Shown here piece after piece: positions 1 to 5,574 of a DNA stretch of 5,574 nt (its first letter is position 1; the number at the start of each line of letters is the position of its first letter). Where the stretch lies: NCBI GenBank assembly GCA_964462865.1, contig CAYWZO010000085.1:1-5574 (forward strand), read 5' to 3'. Below the pieces are notes generated by a model, which was given only the letters and a program-made list of their open reading frames with translations, was not told the origin of the DNA and ran no database searches. The DNA is from Fen-1077 sp964462865. GTDB taxonomy: Bacteria > Chloroflexota > Dehalococcoidia > Dehalococcoidales > RBG-16-60-22. Position numbers and translations under genes: made by a program.

Positions 1-115
1 TGGTCATGCCCCGCTCCTTCTCCTCGCGGAGGCGGTCGGGGTCTATCCCGGTGAGTGCCTTGACCAGGACCGATTTTCCGTGGTCGATGTGACCGGCCGT
101 ACCCAGCACGTACAT
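1..115 (-). CDS. selB: SelB, selenocysteine-specific elongation factor (N-terminal fragment)
   Basis: SelB is the GTP-binding factor that brings selenocysteyl-tRNA to the ribosome at UGA codons marked by a SECIS element. Only the first 38 codons are here; the rest lies beyond position 1. The fragment shows the start of a translational GTPase domain: the P-loop GHIDHGKS at residues 8-15, and a following DRLREEKERGMT segment (residues 28-38). That form of the switch region is typical of SelB rather than EF-Tu. The ATG complementary to 113-115 lies 6 bases after the selA stop codon, so the two genes should be co-transcribed and probably translationally coupled. The upstream AAGAAG is only a weak Shine-Dalgarno sequence. 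The P-loop ends in Ser instead of the commoner Thr, which is an acceptable Walker A variant. Identification is firm because of the SelA neighbour; nothing can be said of the C-terminal winged-helix domains. Confidence 0.93.
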   Translation of the reverse strand, partial: MYVLGTAGHIDHGKSVLVKALTGIDPDRLREEKERGMT

Positions 116-121
116 AACGAA

Positions 122-1507
122 CTACTTCTTGCGCCTTTTCTGCCGACCCGCAATATCCTTGAGCGCTCCGATAACGATATCGTCCTCTTCCGGGAGAACG
201 GTGCGCGGGTCGAGGAGGAGCACATCTTTATCGATGCGCCCGATGACCGGCACCTCCCGGAGGCGGAGTCGCTCGCCGATTACCCTGGCCGTGTTCCGGC
301 CGCTCCCGCTTACGGCTAAAAGCCACGTGGGGAGGCTTCCGCCGGGTAGGCTGCCGCCGCCTACCATGGTCTGCCCCGGCACCACCTTCGCCGCGCCGCC
401 GAGGGCTTTCTCCCAGCGGTCGGCCCGCCGCTCGATGTCCTTCAGCGGGGCGGCAATCATACGCCACACGGGTATCTTTTCGGTGGCTTCCTCTTTAAGA
501 TAGTGAAGCAGGGTGACCGCCAGTCCGGCGAGCCGGGTCTTATCAATCCGCACGGCACGGGCCAGCGGGTGTTTCCTTAGCTTGTCCACGTATTCTTTAG
601 CACCGACGATGATGCCCGCCTGCGGTCCGCTCACGAGCTTATCGCCGGAGAAAAAGGTGAGGGCGGACCCGGTGCGCACGCTCTGCTGCACCATCGGCTC
701 CGGGGCGAGACCGTACACGGTAGTATCCAGAAAGCAACCGCTGCCGAGGTCGTCCAGGACGATGATATCATGCCTTTTGCCTATTTCCACCAGCTCCTCG
801 AGGGTAACCTCGCTGGTGAAGCCCACCAGCCGGAAATTGCTGGAATGCACACGCATCAGGGCTACCGTCCGCTCGGTCACGGCCTGCTCGAAGTCGCGGG
901 CGTAAGTGCAGTTGGTCGTCCCCACTTCGATAAGTTTGGCGCCGCTCTGGCGCATGACATCGGGGATGCGAAAACCCCCGCCGATTTCTACCGCCTGCCC
1001 GCGCGAGACGATTACCTCTTTGCGCCGGGCAAGGGCCGTCAGCCCCAGGAGGACAGCCGCCGCATTGTTATTAACGACCATGGCCGCCTCGGCGCCGGTG
1101 AGTCGGCATAGCAGCCCCTCCACATGAACGAGACGCTCACCCCTGGAACCGCTTTCCAGCCTGAACTCCAGGTTGGAATAGCCCTCGCTGACCGCTTTCA
1201 TGGTCGCCAGCGCCTCCTGGCTCAAGGGGGCGCGACCGAGATTCGTATGCAGTATCACGCCGGAGGCGTTTATCACCCGCCGGAGTGAAGGTTTTTCCAG
1301 GGTTTCCAGCTCATCTAATACCGAGGCCACGATATCGTCCAGAGAAGAGCACGGCTTCCCCGCCGCGATGGACAGCCGCTCCCGCTCCAGGCGCTGCCGG
1401 ATAACGCTTACCAGCAGGTCGTGCGGGTACTTCCCGCCGAGTCGGATGAGTCGTTCATCGGCGAGCACCCTGTCCACGCCGGGCAGGTTCCGGAACTCCT
1501 TCTCCAT
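122..1507 (-). CDS. selA: SelA, L-seryl-tRNA(Sec) selenium transferase
   Basis: SelA is a cytoplasmic PLP enzyme. It converts seryl-tRNA(Sec) to selenocysteyl-tRNA(Sec) using selenophosphate. The 461 residues match the usual bacterial length of about 460. Family landmarks are the N-terminal helical region (residues 1-75), the segment RRVINASGVILHTNLGRAPL (76-95), and the SGDKLVSGPQAGIIVG motif (287-302), in which Lys290 should bind PLP. I chose the ATG complementary to 1505-1507, giving MEKEFRNLPGVDRVL, because this matches the known N-terminus. The reading frame stays open for 38 more codons, but that extension has no family resemblance and runs across the divergent gene's start. selB follows at once downstream. 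There is no clear ribosome binding site before the ATG. Instead a good promoter ends 7 bases upstream, suggesting a leaderless message. The stop codon is TAG, and the C-terminus is a basic tail (GRQKRRKK). Confidence 0.97.
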   Translation of the reverse strand: MEKEFRNLPGVDRVLADERLIRLGGKYPHDLLVSVIRQRLERERLSIAAGKPCSSLDDIVASVLDELETLEKPSLRRVINASGVILHTNLGRAPLSQEALATMKAVSEGYSNLEFRLESGSRGERLVHVEGLLCRLTGAEAAMVVNNNAAAVLLGLTALARRKEVIVSRGQAVEIGGGFRIPDVMRQSGAKLIEVGTTNCTYARDFEQAVTERTVALMRVHSSNFRLVGFTSEVTLEELVEIGKRHDIIVLDDLGSGCFLDTTVYGLAPEPMVQQSVRTGSALTFFSGDKLVSGPQAGIIVGAKEYVDKLRKHPLARAVRIDKTRLAGLAVTLLHYLKEEATEKIPVWRMIAAPLKDIERRADRWEKALGGAAKVVPGQTMVGGGSLPGGSLPTWLLAVSGSGRNTARVIGERLRLREVPVIGRIDKDVLLLDPRTVLPEEDDIVIGALKDIAGRQKRRKK

Positions 1508-1514
1508 AGGTTTT

Positions 1515-1543
1515 ATTCTACACAATAAACAACGATACTTCAA
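1515..1543 (-). promoter_or_regulatory. selAB promoter, probably leaderless
   Basis: Read on the minus strand, TTGAAG (1538-1543) and TAGAAT (1515-1520) are separated by exactly 17 bases, a good sigma70-type pair. Only 7 bases lie between the -10 hexamer and the selA ATG, which places the expected transcription start at or next to the A of the start codon. No Shine-Dalgarno sequence is visible, which fits leaderless translation. The promoter is inferred from the hexamers alone. Confidence 0.6.
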
Positions 1544-1564
1544 AGGGCATCCGGCGCTAACCGA

Positions 1565-1594
1565 TTGATTAAGCATGAATAAACGGGGTAAAAT
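1565..1594 (+). promoter_or_regulatory. Promoter of the MBL-fold hydrolase gene
   Basis: TTGATT (1565-1570) and TAAAAT (1589-1594) are 18 bases apart. The expected transcription start is near 1601, leaving a leader of about 6-8 bases before the ATG at 1608. An AGG at 1596-1598 is the only Shine-Dalgarno-like sequence, and it would fall outside such a short leader. The site lies back to back with the selA promoter, about 21 bases away, so one regulator or one supercoiling domain could affect both. Confidence 0.5.
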
Positions 1595-1607
1595 CAGGTA
1601 CGAACGC

Positions 1608-2249
1608 ATGAAAATAACCATAATCTACGATAACTGCCTAGCCAGGGAGGGGCTCAAGAAAGGCTGGGGATTTTCCGCCCTGATAGAAACCGAGGGTACG
1701 CCGCCGCTGCTCTTCGATACGGGCAACGACGGGGCTTCGCTGCTCTATAACATGGAGCAGCTCGGTATCGACCCCGACAGGATTGGTATAATCGTCATCT
1801 CCCATGGGCACGGCGACCATACCGGCGGTCTTTCCGACATCCTGCAAGTCAACCGCCACGCGCGGATATACCTGCCGGCCTCGATATTCATTCGCAATAC
1901 GGGTCTGGACGTGGTGGCGGTCAGCAGGCCGGTCGCTATCTCGGAAACGGTCACGTCCACCGGCGAACTCAAGCGGATAGAGCAGTCGCTGGCGGTCAAG
2001 ACCGCTAAAGGAATCGTGGTGGTGACGGGCTGCTCGCACCCGGGGGTAGGAGAAATCCTCGATGCCGCCTCGCGGTACGGCGCGTTATACGGGATAGTCG
2101 GCGGCTTTCACGGGTTCAGCGACCTCCACCGCCTCAACGGACTCTCGCTGATATGCCCCTGCCACTGCACCCAGCACACGCAAGAAATAAAAGACATGTT
2201 TCCGGAGCAGTACACTGCCTGCGGGGCGGGGCTGACGCTGGAGATTTAG
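1608..2249 (+). CDS. Metallo-beta-lactamase-fold metal-dependent hydrolase (COG1237 type)
   Basis: This is a 213-residue soluble protein of the metallo-beta-lactamase fold, in the group often annotated as related to 7,8-dihydropterin-6-methyl-4-(beta-D-ribofuranosyl)-aminobenzene-5'-phosphate synthase. The true reaction of most members is unknown. The dinuclear metal site is complete: SHGHGDHTGG (His66, His68, Asp70, His71), His144 in GCSHPG, and further histidines in GGFH (His168) and the cysteine-rich CPCHCT (His186). The group-specific N-terminus (KITIIYDN, then a segment ending in SALIET) and LFDTGNDG (36-42) are also present. I chose ATG 1608 rather than the in-frame ATG at 1575, because KITIIYDN is the expected first strand and the extra 11 residues overlap the promoter. 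There is no signal peptide. The gene is divergent from selA and separated from cysE by 106 bases, so it is probably transcribed alone. The stop codon is TAG. Confidence 0.88.
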   Translation: MKITIIYDNCLAREGLKKGWGFSALIETEGTPPLLFDTGNDGASLLYNMEQLGIDPDRIGIIVISHGHGDHTGGLSDILQVNRHARIYLPASIFIRNTGLDVVAVSRPVAISETVTSTGELKRIEQSLAVKTAKGIVVVTGCSHPGVGEILDAASRYGALYGIVGGFHGFSDLHRLNGLSLICPCHCTQHTQEIKDMFPEQYTACGAGLTLEI

Positions 2250-2291
2250 CATATTAAAACACGCTAGTAAACGCCGTCAAGCAAACAGCAC

Positions 2292-2328
2292 GTGAAATAA
2301 GGTATAATTTATTATATATAGGTATAAC
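2292..2328 (+). promoter_or_regulatory. AT-rich promoter region upstream of cysE
   Basis: The 106-base gap before cysE contains a strongly AT-rich core with several -10-like hexamers: TATAAT (2303-2308), TATTAT (2310-2315) and TATAAC (2323-2328). The octamer AGGTATAA occurs twice, at 2300-2307 and 2320-2327, exactly 20 bases apart. No convincing -35 hexamer pairs with TATAAT; GTGAAA (2292-2297) sits 17 bases before TATATA (2315-2320). This is the likely start of the cysE-thi4-permease-mnmA transcript, but the precise promoter cannot be chosen by eye. Confidence 0.45.
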
Positions 2329-2355
2329 GCCGGCGGGACAAGGAAAACATCATAA

Positions 2356-3042
2356 GTGTTCAACACGTTGAGAGAAGATATTCAAACGGTATTCGATAAA
2401 GACCCGGCCGCCCGGAGCGTGCTGGAGGCACTTACCTGTTACCCGGGCCTGCACGCCCTGTGGGCGCACCGCGTGGCGCATTTTCTCTGGCGGCATAAGC
2501 TGTACTACCTCGCTCGCTTTATCTCCCATATCAGCCGCTTTTTCACGGGGATTGAGATCCACCCCGGCGCCGTTATCGGCAGGCGCTGCTTTATCGACCA
2601 CGGTTCCGGCGTGGTTATCGGGGAGACGACCGAGATGGGCGACGACGTACTGCTCTACCAGGGAGTGGTGCTGGGGGGAACGACGCTGGAAAAGAAAAAA
2701 CGACACCCCACACTGGGAAACAGGGTGGAGATGGGCAGCGGGGCGATAGCGCTGGGGCCGATTACCATCGGCGACGGGGCGCGCATCGGCTCGAGCTCGG
2801 TGGTGATAAAGTCCGTCCCGCCGGGAGTAACCGTGGTGGGCATCCCGGGCAGGATAGTTACCAAACGCGAGAAACCGGCCATGGACCTCGAGCACGCCAA
2901 GCTACCCGACCCCGTATCAGAGGCCATCAAGGGCATCCTGAAAGAACAGCACCGCCTGGAAGAACGATTAAAGCAGTTGGAGAGCGCCATCGGCCCTGAA
3001 GGCGCCCGGAAAGAGCCGGCAGAGAAACGAAAAACAGATTAA
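2356..3042 (+). CDS. cysE: Serine O-acetyltransferase (short, EpsC-like form)
   Basis: The enzyme transfers acetyl from acetyl-CoA to L-serine, giving O-acetylserine, the acceptor for sulfide in cysteine synthesis. A short helical N-terminus (1-60) leads into a left-handed beta-helix of hexapeptide repeats (about 65-168). Key motifs are GIEIHPGAVIG (65-75), FIDHGSGVVIGE (79-90), and YQGVVLGGTT (101-110). By comparison with E. coli CysE, Glu67 replaces the catalytic Asp143, as in Gram-positive enzymes; His69, Asp81 and His82 match the active-site His145, Asp157 and His158. Residues 190-228 form a charged, probably coiled-coil tail. The protein lacks the long N-terminal domain of enterobacterial CysE. 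The GTG start is set by the usual N-terminus (MFNTLREDIQTVFDKDPAAR) and by AAGGA at 2340-2344, with a rather long spacer of 11 bases. No cysK is in the window. It is the first gene of the downstream run, and its stop codon is TAA. Confidence 0.95.
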   Translation: MFNTLREDIQTVFDKDPAARSVLEALTCYPGLHALWAHRVAHFLWRHKLYYLARFISHISRFFTGIEIHPGAVIGRRCFIDHGSGVVIGETTEMGDDVLLYQGVVLGGTTLEKKKRHPTLGNRVEMGSGAIALGPITIGDGARIGSSSVVIKSVPPGVTVVGIPGRIVTKREKPAMDLEHAKLPDPVSEAIKGILKEQHRLEERLKQLESAIGPEGARKEPAEKRKTD

Positions 3043-3067
3043 ACGCCATTAGAAGTCACGTGAATCG

Positions 3068-3074
3068 AGAGGAG
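3068..3074 (+). promoter_or_regulatory. Strong ribosome binding site of thi4
   Basis: AGAGGAG lies 7 bases before the ATG at 3082. This is the best Shine-Dalgarno match in the window and fixes the thi4 start. The 39-base cysE-thi4 gap is too short for a TPP riboswitch, and no promoter hexamers are evident in it. Confidence 0.75.
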
Positions 3075-3081
3075 TCTGGTC

Positions 3082-3858
3082 ATGGATAAGTTCAGCCCCG
3101 TCGGGGAGAAGGCAATCACCCGCGCCATAGTATCCGAGTTTGCCGCGGAATTCAACGAATACGTGGAGAGCGACTGCATAATTGTCGGCGGGGGCCCCAG
3201 CGGACTGGTCGCCGGGCGCAACATAGCCAGAGCCGGCAAAAAGGTGGTGCTGATAGAACGCAACAACTACCTCGGCGGGGGTTTCTGGAGCGGGGGCTAC
3301 TTTATGCCCAAGGTAACGGTAAGACACCCCGGCGAAAAGCTCCTCGACGAGTTAAGCGTACCGTATAAAATCGTCACCGAAGGGCTGGCCGTCTGCGACG
3401 CTCCCCAAGCCTGTGCCAGCCTTATCGCTGCCGCCTGCGCCGCCGGCATGAAAGTCCTCAATATGACCATGCTGGAAGACCTGGTAATCAAAGAAGCCAG
3501 GGTGTGCGGGGCCGTAATCAACTGGTCGCCGGTGGCATCGCTGCCGCGGCAGGTAGCCGCCCTCGACCCGGTAGCCATCGAAGCGCCGTACCTGATAGAC
3601 GCCACCGGTCATGATGCGACGGTGGTGAAAAAGCTGGAGCAGCGCGGCCTGATAAAGACCAAGGGCGAAGGCGCCCTGTGGATTGAGAAGTCGGAGGACC
3701 TCATCGTAGAGCATACCGGGGAGTGCTTCCCCGGCCTAATCGTCACCGGTATGGCGGTCGGAACCGTCTACGGACTGCCCCGCATGGGCCCGACCTTCGG
3801 CTCCATGTTCCTTTCGGGCGAGGCGGCAGCCAGAATCGTCCTTGAGAAATTGAAGTAA
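3082..3858 (+). CDS. thi4: Thi4-family thiazole synthase (ADP-thiazole synthase), active-site Cys replaced by Ala
   Basis: Thi4 enzymes build the ADP-bound thiazole precursor of thiamine from NAD and glycine. Sulfur comes from the enzyme's own cysteine in yeast-type suicide enzymes, or from free sulfide in methanogen types. This 258-residue cytoplasmic protein has the family's N-terminal ITRAIVSEF segment (12-20), a dinucleotide-binding GGGPSG (36-41), IERNNYLGGGFWSGGYFMP (58-76), the INWSPV segment (146-151), DP at 162-163, DATGHDA (173-179), and a C-terminal GLPRMGPTFGSMFLSGE (231-247). Asp162 and His177 correspond to the usual metal ligands. Aligned by eye on LPRxxxCVDP of Cys-type enzymes, the cysteine position is Ala160. 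This points to a non-suicidal enzyme that needs external sulfide. The gene sits between cysE and a permease gene, 39 bases and 3 bases away. Family assignment is firm; activity is inferred. A misannotation as a general FAD oxidoreductase is the main alternative. Confidence 0.93.
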   Translation: MDKFSPVGEKAITRAIVSEFAAEFNEYVESDCIIVGGGPSGLVAGRNIARAGKKVVLIERNNYLGGGFWSGGYFMPKVTVRHPGEKLLDELSVPYKIVTEGLAVCDAPQACASLIAAACAAGMKVLNMTMLEDLVIKEARVCGAVINWSPVASLPRQVAALDPVAIEAPYLIDATGHDATVVKKLEQRGLIKTKGEGALWIEKSEDLIVEHTGECFPGLIVTGMAVGTVYGLPRMGPTFGSMFLSGEAAARIVLEKLK

Positions 3859-3861
3859 ACT

Positions 3862-4863
3862 GTGATAGTCCAGTTTTTAATAATATTCAAAGACTACCTC
3901 ATCGAGTTACTGCCCTACCTGGCCATAGGCTTCTTCCTTAGCGGCATAATCAACGAATTCGTCCCGACCAGCTGGGTGGAAAGGCACCTCGGCGGGAAGG
4001 GATTGAAGCCGCTCCTCTACTCGACGCTCGTCGGGGCGGTCTTGCCAATCTGCTGCATCGGCTCGCTGCCGGTGGCCATCAGCCTGCGGCAGAAGGGCGC
4101 CCGGCTGGGTCCCGTGCTGGCCTTCCTGGTGGCGACACCGGCCACTTCCATATCGGCGCTGCTGGTAGCCTACGGCATGCTGGGGCTGAAGTTCACCGTT
4201 TATATCTTCTTTGCCGTCATCGTCATGGGCCTTATCATCGGCGTCATCGGCAACCTGTTCCACACGAAACCGAAGGCGGCGTCCGAAGAAGATAGATACG
4301 CCACCTGCCCCACCTGCGGGGGGAAGGTCGAAAAAGAAACGGCGCTCAAAGCGGAATACGACGGGGTGACGGTCTACTTTTGCTGCTCCCACTGCCAGGC
4401 GGCTTACGAGGAAGAAAGGAAAGACGCCGCCCCGAAGACCGCCCGACAGAAGATGCTGCACCGCCTGCAGCACGTATTCAGGTACGCCTTCCTGGATATG
4501 CCCAGGAATATCGGACTTGAGCTGCTGCTGGGGCTGGTGCTGGCGGCGCTGGTGGCATCGATTACCCCCATAGGGGATTTCATCGGGGACTATTTCGACG
4601 GAGGCTACGCCTACCCGTTCAGCCTCATCTTCGGGCTGATGATGTACATCTGCTCGACGGCCAGCGTACCGCTGGTGCATGCCTTCATCTCGCAGGGGAT
4701 GAACATCGGCGCCGGCATGGTCCTGCTGATGGTCGGCCCGGTTACCAGCTGGAGCACCATCCTCGTCTTAAGAAAGCAGTTCGGCGGAAAGATACTGGCG
4801 GTCTACCTGGGCGTTATCAGCACGGTATCCTTGACCCTGGGTTACGTCTTTTCCATAATATAG
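3862..4863 (+). CDS. COG0701/DUF318-type permease with inserted YHS/TRASH-like metal-binding module
   Basis: This 333-residue inner-membrane protein probably moves a metal or metalloid. About eight membrane segments lie in two halves (about 10-33, 50-73, 83-106, 110-133; then 217-237, 250-270, 278-300, 309-332). The halves share a repeated pattern: PICCIGSLPVAISLRQKGA (62-80) resembles YICSTASVPLVHAFISQGM (262-280), and VATPATSIS (90-98) resembles VGPVTSWS (291-298). This inverted duplication and the membrane cysteines (Cys64, Cys65, Cys264) fit the group that includes ArsP-like and SO_0444-like Cu/Zn efflux proteins. The loop between halves (about 134-205) carries CPTCGGKV (149-156) and VYFCCSHCQAAYEE (171-184), a treble-clef layout like YHS or TRASH domains. 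The GTG start lies 3 bases after the thi4 stop with only a weak ribosome binding site, so translation is probably coupled. Substrate and direction are not visible in the sequence. The stop codon is TAG. Confidence 0.85.
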   Translation: MIVQFLIIFKDYLIELLPYLAIGFFLSGIINEFVPTSWVERHLGGKGLKPLLYSTLVGAVLPICCIGSLPVAISLRQKGARLGPVLAFLVATPATSISALLVAYGMLGLKFTVYIFFAVIVMGLIIGVIGNLFHTKPKAASEEDRYATCPTCGGKVEKETALKAEYDGVTVYFCCSHCQAAYEEERKDAAPKTARQKMLHRLQHVFRYAFLDMPRNIGLELLLGLVLAALVASITPIGDFIGDYFDGGYAYPFSLIFGLMMYICSTASVPLVHAFISQGMNIGAGMVLLMVGPVTSWSTILVLRKQFGGKILAVYLGVISTVSLTLGYVFSII

Positions 4864-4868
4864 GCACC

Positions 4869-4874
4869 GGGGAG
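4869..4874 (+). promoter_or_regulatory. Ribosome binding site deciding the GTG start of mnmA
   Basis: GGGGAG lies 5 bases before the GTG at 4880. An ATG at 4878-4880 overlaps this GTG, but it is in another frame and is followed at once by TGA, so it cannot open the gene. The GTG frame gives the expected KIAIAMSGGVDSS N-terminus. Confidence 0.7.
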
Positions 4875-4879
4875 ACGAT

Positions 4880-5574
4880 GTGAAAATAGCTATCGCCATG
4901 AGCGGCGGCGTGGACTCTTCCGTGGCTGCTGCCCTGCTGAAAGAACAGGGGCACGAGGTTATCGGGGTGACTATGCGGCTGATGCCCGACGACAGCCGGG
5001 CCGAAAACGAAGCCGCCAATGTCGCCCGCGCGCTTGGCATACCCCACCACGTCATCGACCTGACTCACACGTTCGCCGAACGGGTTATCGAGGACTTCTG
5101 CCGTGAGTACTATCTGGGCAGGACGCCTAACCCCTGCGTAATGTGCAACCGGCATATCAAGTTCGGCGCGCTGCTTGACAGGGCCGGAGGCCTGGGGGCA
5201 GACTTTCTCGCCACGGGGCACCACGCCAGAGTCGAGCGTGACGAAGATACCGGCAGATACCTGCTGAAAAAAGGCGCGGACAGGCGGCGAGACCAGTCAT
5301 ATTTCCTCTGCCGGCTTGACCAGCGGCAGTTGAGTCGCGCCTTGTTTCCGGTCGGTCACCTCACCAAGAACAAGGTGAGACAGATAGCCGGGGAACTGGG
5401 GCTGCCCGCGGCGGAGAGGCCGGAAAGCCGGGAAATCTGCTTTATCCCGGACGACGACTACGCCGGATTTCTCGATAAAAATTCCCCCGTAGCCTCGCAA
5501 CCCGGCCCGATTCTGGACAGGCTGGGGAATTTACTGGGAGAACACCGGGGGTTGATTCATTATACGGTAGGCCA
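4880..5574 (+). CDS. mnmA: MnmA, tRNA-specific 2-thiouridylase (C-terminus cut by window end)
   Basis: MnmA (TrmU) adenylates uridine 34 in the tRNAs for Lys, Glu and Gln and replaces its 2-oxygen with sulfur passed from a cysteine desulfurase relay. The 231 codons present cover the PP-loop ATPase domain and the start of the central domain. The ATP-binding SGGVDSS is at residues 8-14. The nucleophile Cys89 lies in NPCVMCNRHIKF (84-95), with an extra Cys86 close by. The second catalytic cysteine, Cys187, lies in SREICFIPDDDY (183-194). ATGHHAR (111-117) and HYTVG at the cut end (227-231) also fit. The segment after the first strand (residues 31-52) is shorter than in E. coli and lacks the cysteines often found there. 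About 120-130 residues of the C-terminal beta-barrel should lie beyond the window. The gene begins 16 bases after the permease gene and is probably part of the same transcript. Confidence 0.96.
   Translation, partial: MKIAIAMSGGVDSSVAAALLKEQGHEVIGVTMRLMPDDSRAENEAANVARALGIPHHVIDLTHTFAERVIEDFCREYYLGRTPNPCVMCNRHIKFGALLDRAGGLGADFLATGHHARVERDEDTGRYLLKKGADRRRDQSYFLCRLDQRQLSRALFPVGHLTKNKVRQIAGELGLPAAERPESREICFIPDDDYAGFLDKNSPVASQPGPILDRLGNLLGEHRGLIHYTVG

Noticed and set aside
1575..1607. An earlier in-frame ATG for the MBL-fold hydrolase.
   Set aside because: The added 11 residues are basic and unlike the family N-terminus, and the start would lie upstream of the predicted -10 hexamer.
1508..1621. 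A 38-codon upstream extension of selA in the same frame.
   Set aside because: It has no resemblance to SelA N-termini, contains the predicted selA promoter, and overlaps the start of the divergent gene.
2250..2355. A possible tRNA(Sec) gene (selC) or terminator in the largest downstream intergenic gap.
   Set aside because: No cloverleaf or T-loop sequence is present. The only symmetry is the 8-base palindrome CGCCGGCG (2328-2335) and a short AT-rich inverted repeat without a T-run hairpin.
2350..2895. A 181-codon minus-strand open frame opposite cysE.
   Set aside because: It has low-complexity His/Arg-rich composition, no start signals, and covers a strongly conserved gene on the other strand.
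3043..3081. A possible TPP riboswitch before the thiamine gene thi4.
   Set aside because: The gap is only 39 bases, too short for the aptamer, and holds just the ribosome binding site.
3907..4680. A long open frame (257 codons) on the minus strand inside the permease gene.
   Set aside because: Its product is rich in His, Arg, Gln and Gly with no recognisable domain. It is the antisense shadow of a clear membrane protein gene in G+C-rich DNA.
4878..4883. An ATG-TGA start-stop overlapping the mnmA GTG, considered as a recoding or coupling signal.
   Set aside because: It encodes nothing, reading through TGA meets TAG two codons later, and the overlap is easily due to chance.

Overview
The window is a gene-dense piece of bacterial chromosome with fairly high G+C. 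It holds five complete protein genes and two genes cut by the window edges. The host was probably an anaerobe. It makes selenocysteine (selA, selB), carries a Thi4-type thiazole synthase (mostly archaeal, found in some anaerobic bacteria), and has a short serine acetyltransferase like those of Gram-positive and related bacteria. Chloroflexota (Dehalococcoidia-like) is my best guess at the lineage. It rests on general resemblance, not on any marker gene.

Layout. On the minus strand, reading from about 1507 down to 1, lie selA and then the first 38 codons of selB, 6 bases apart. They form a selenocysteine operon. A 100-base divergent region (1508-1607) separates selA from a plus-strand metallo-beta-lactamase-fold hydrolase of the COG1237 type (1608-2249). 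Each side of this region has a recognisable sigma70-type promoter very close to its start codon, and the selA message looks leaderless. An AT-rich intergenic stretch (2250-2355) follows, with several -10-like hexamers. Then a plus-strand run begins: cysE (2356-3042), thi4 (3082-3858), a COG0701-type permease with an inserted cysteine-rich metal-binding module (3862-4863), and mnmA (4880 to the window end). Gaps of 39, 3 and 16 bases make this run a likely operon.

How the genes fit together. Most of the window concerns sulfur and selenium chemistry. SelA and SelB make and insert selenocysteine, CysE makes the activated serine needed for cysteine, Thi4 makes the sulfur-containing thiazole of thiamine, and MnmA thiolates tRNA wobble uridine. 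The permease, with its membrane cysteines and YHS/TRASH-like module, probably moves or senses a thiophilic metal.

The most interesting single point is Thi4. The position that is a sacrificial cysteine in the suicide enzymes, or histidine in methanogen enzymes, appears to be alanine here, while the other metal-ligand positions are kept. I saw no tRNA or rRNA gene, CRISPR array, insertion sequence or clear hairpin terminator.
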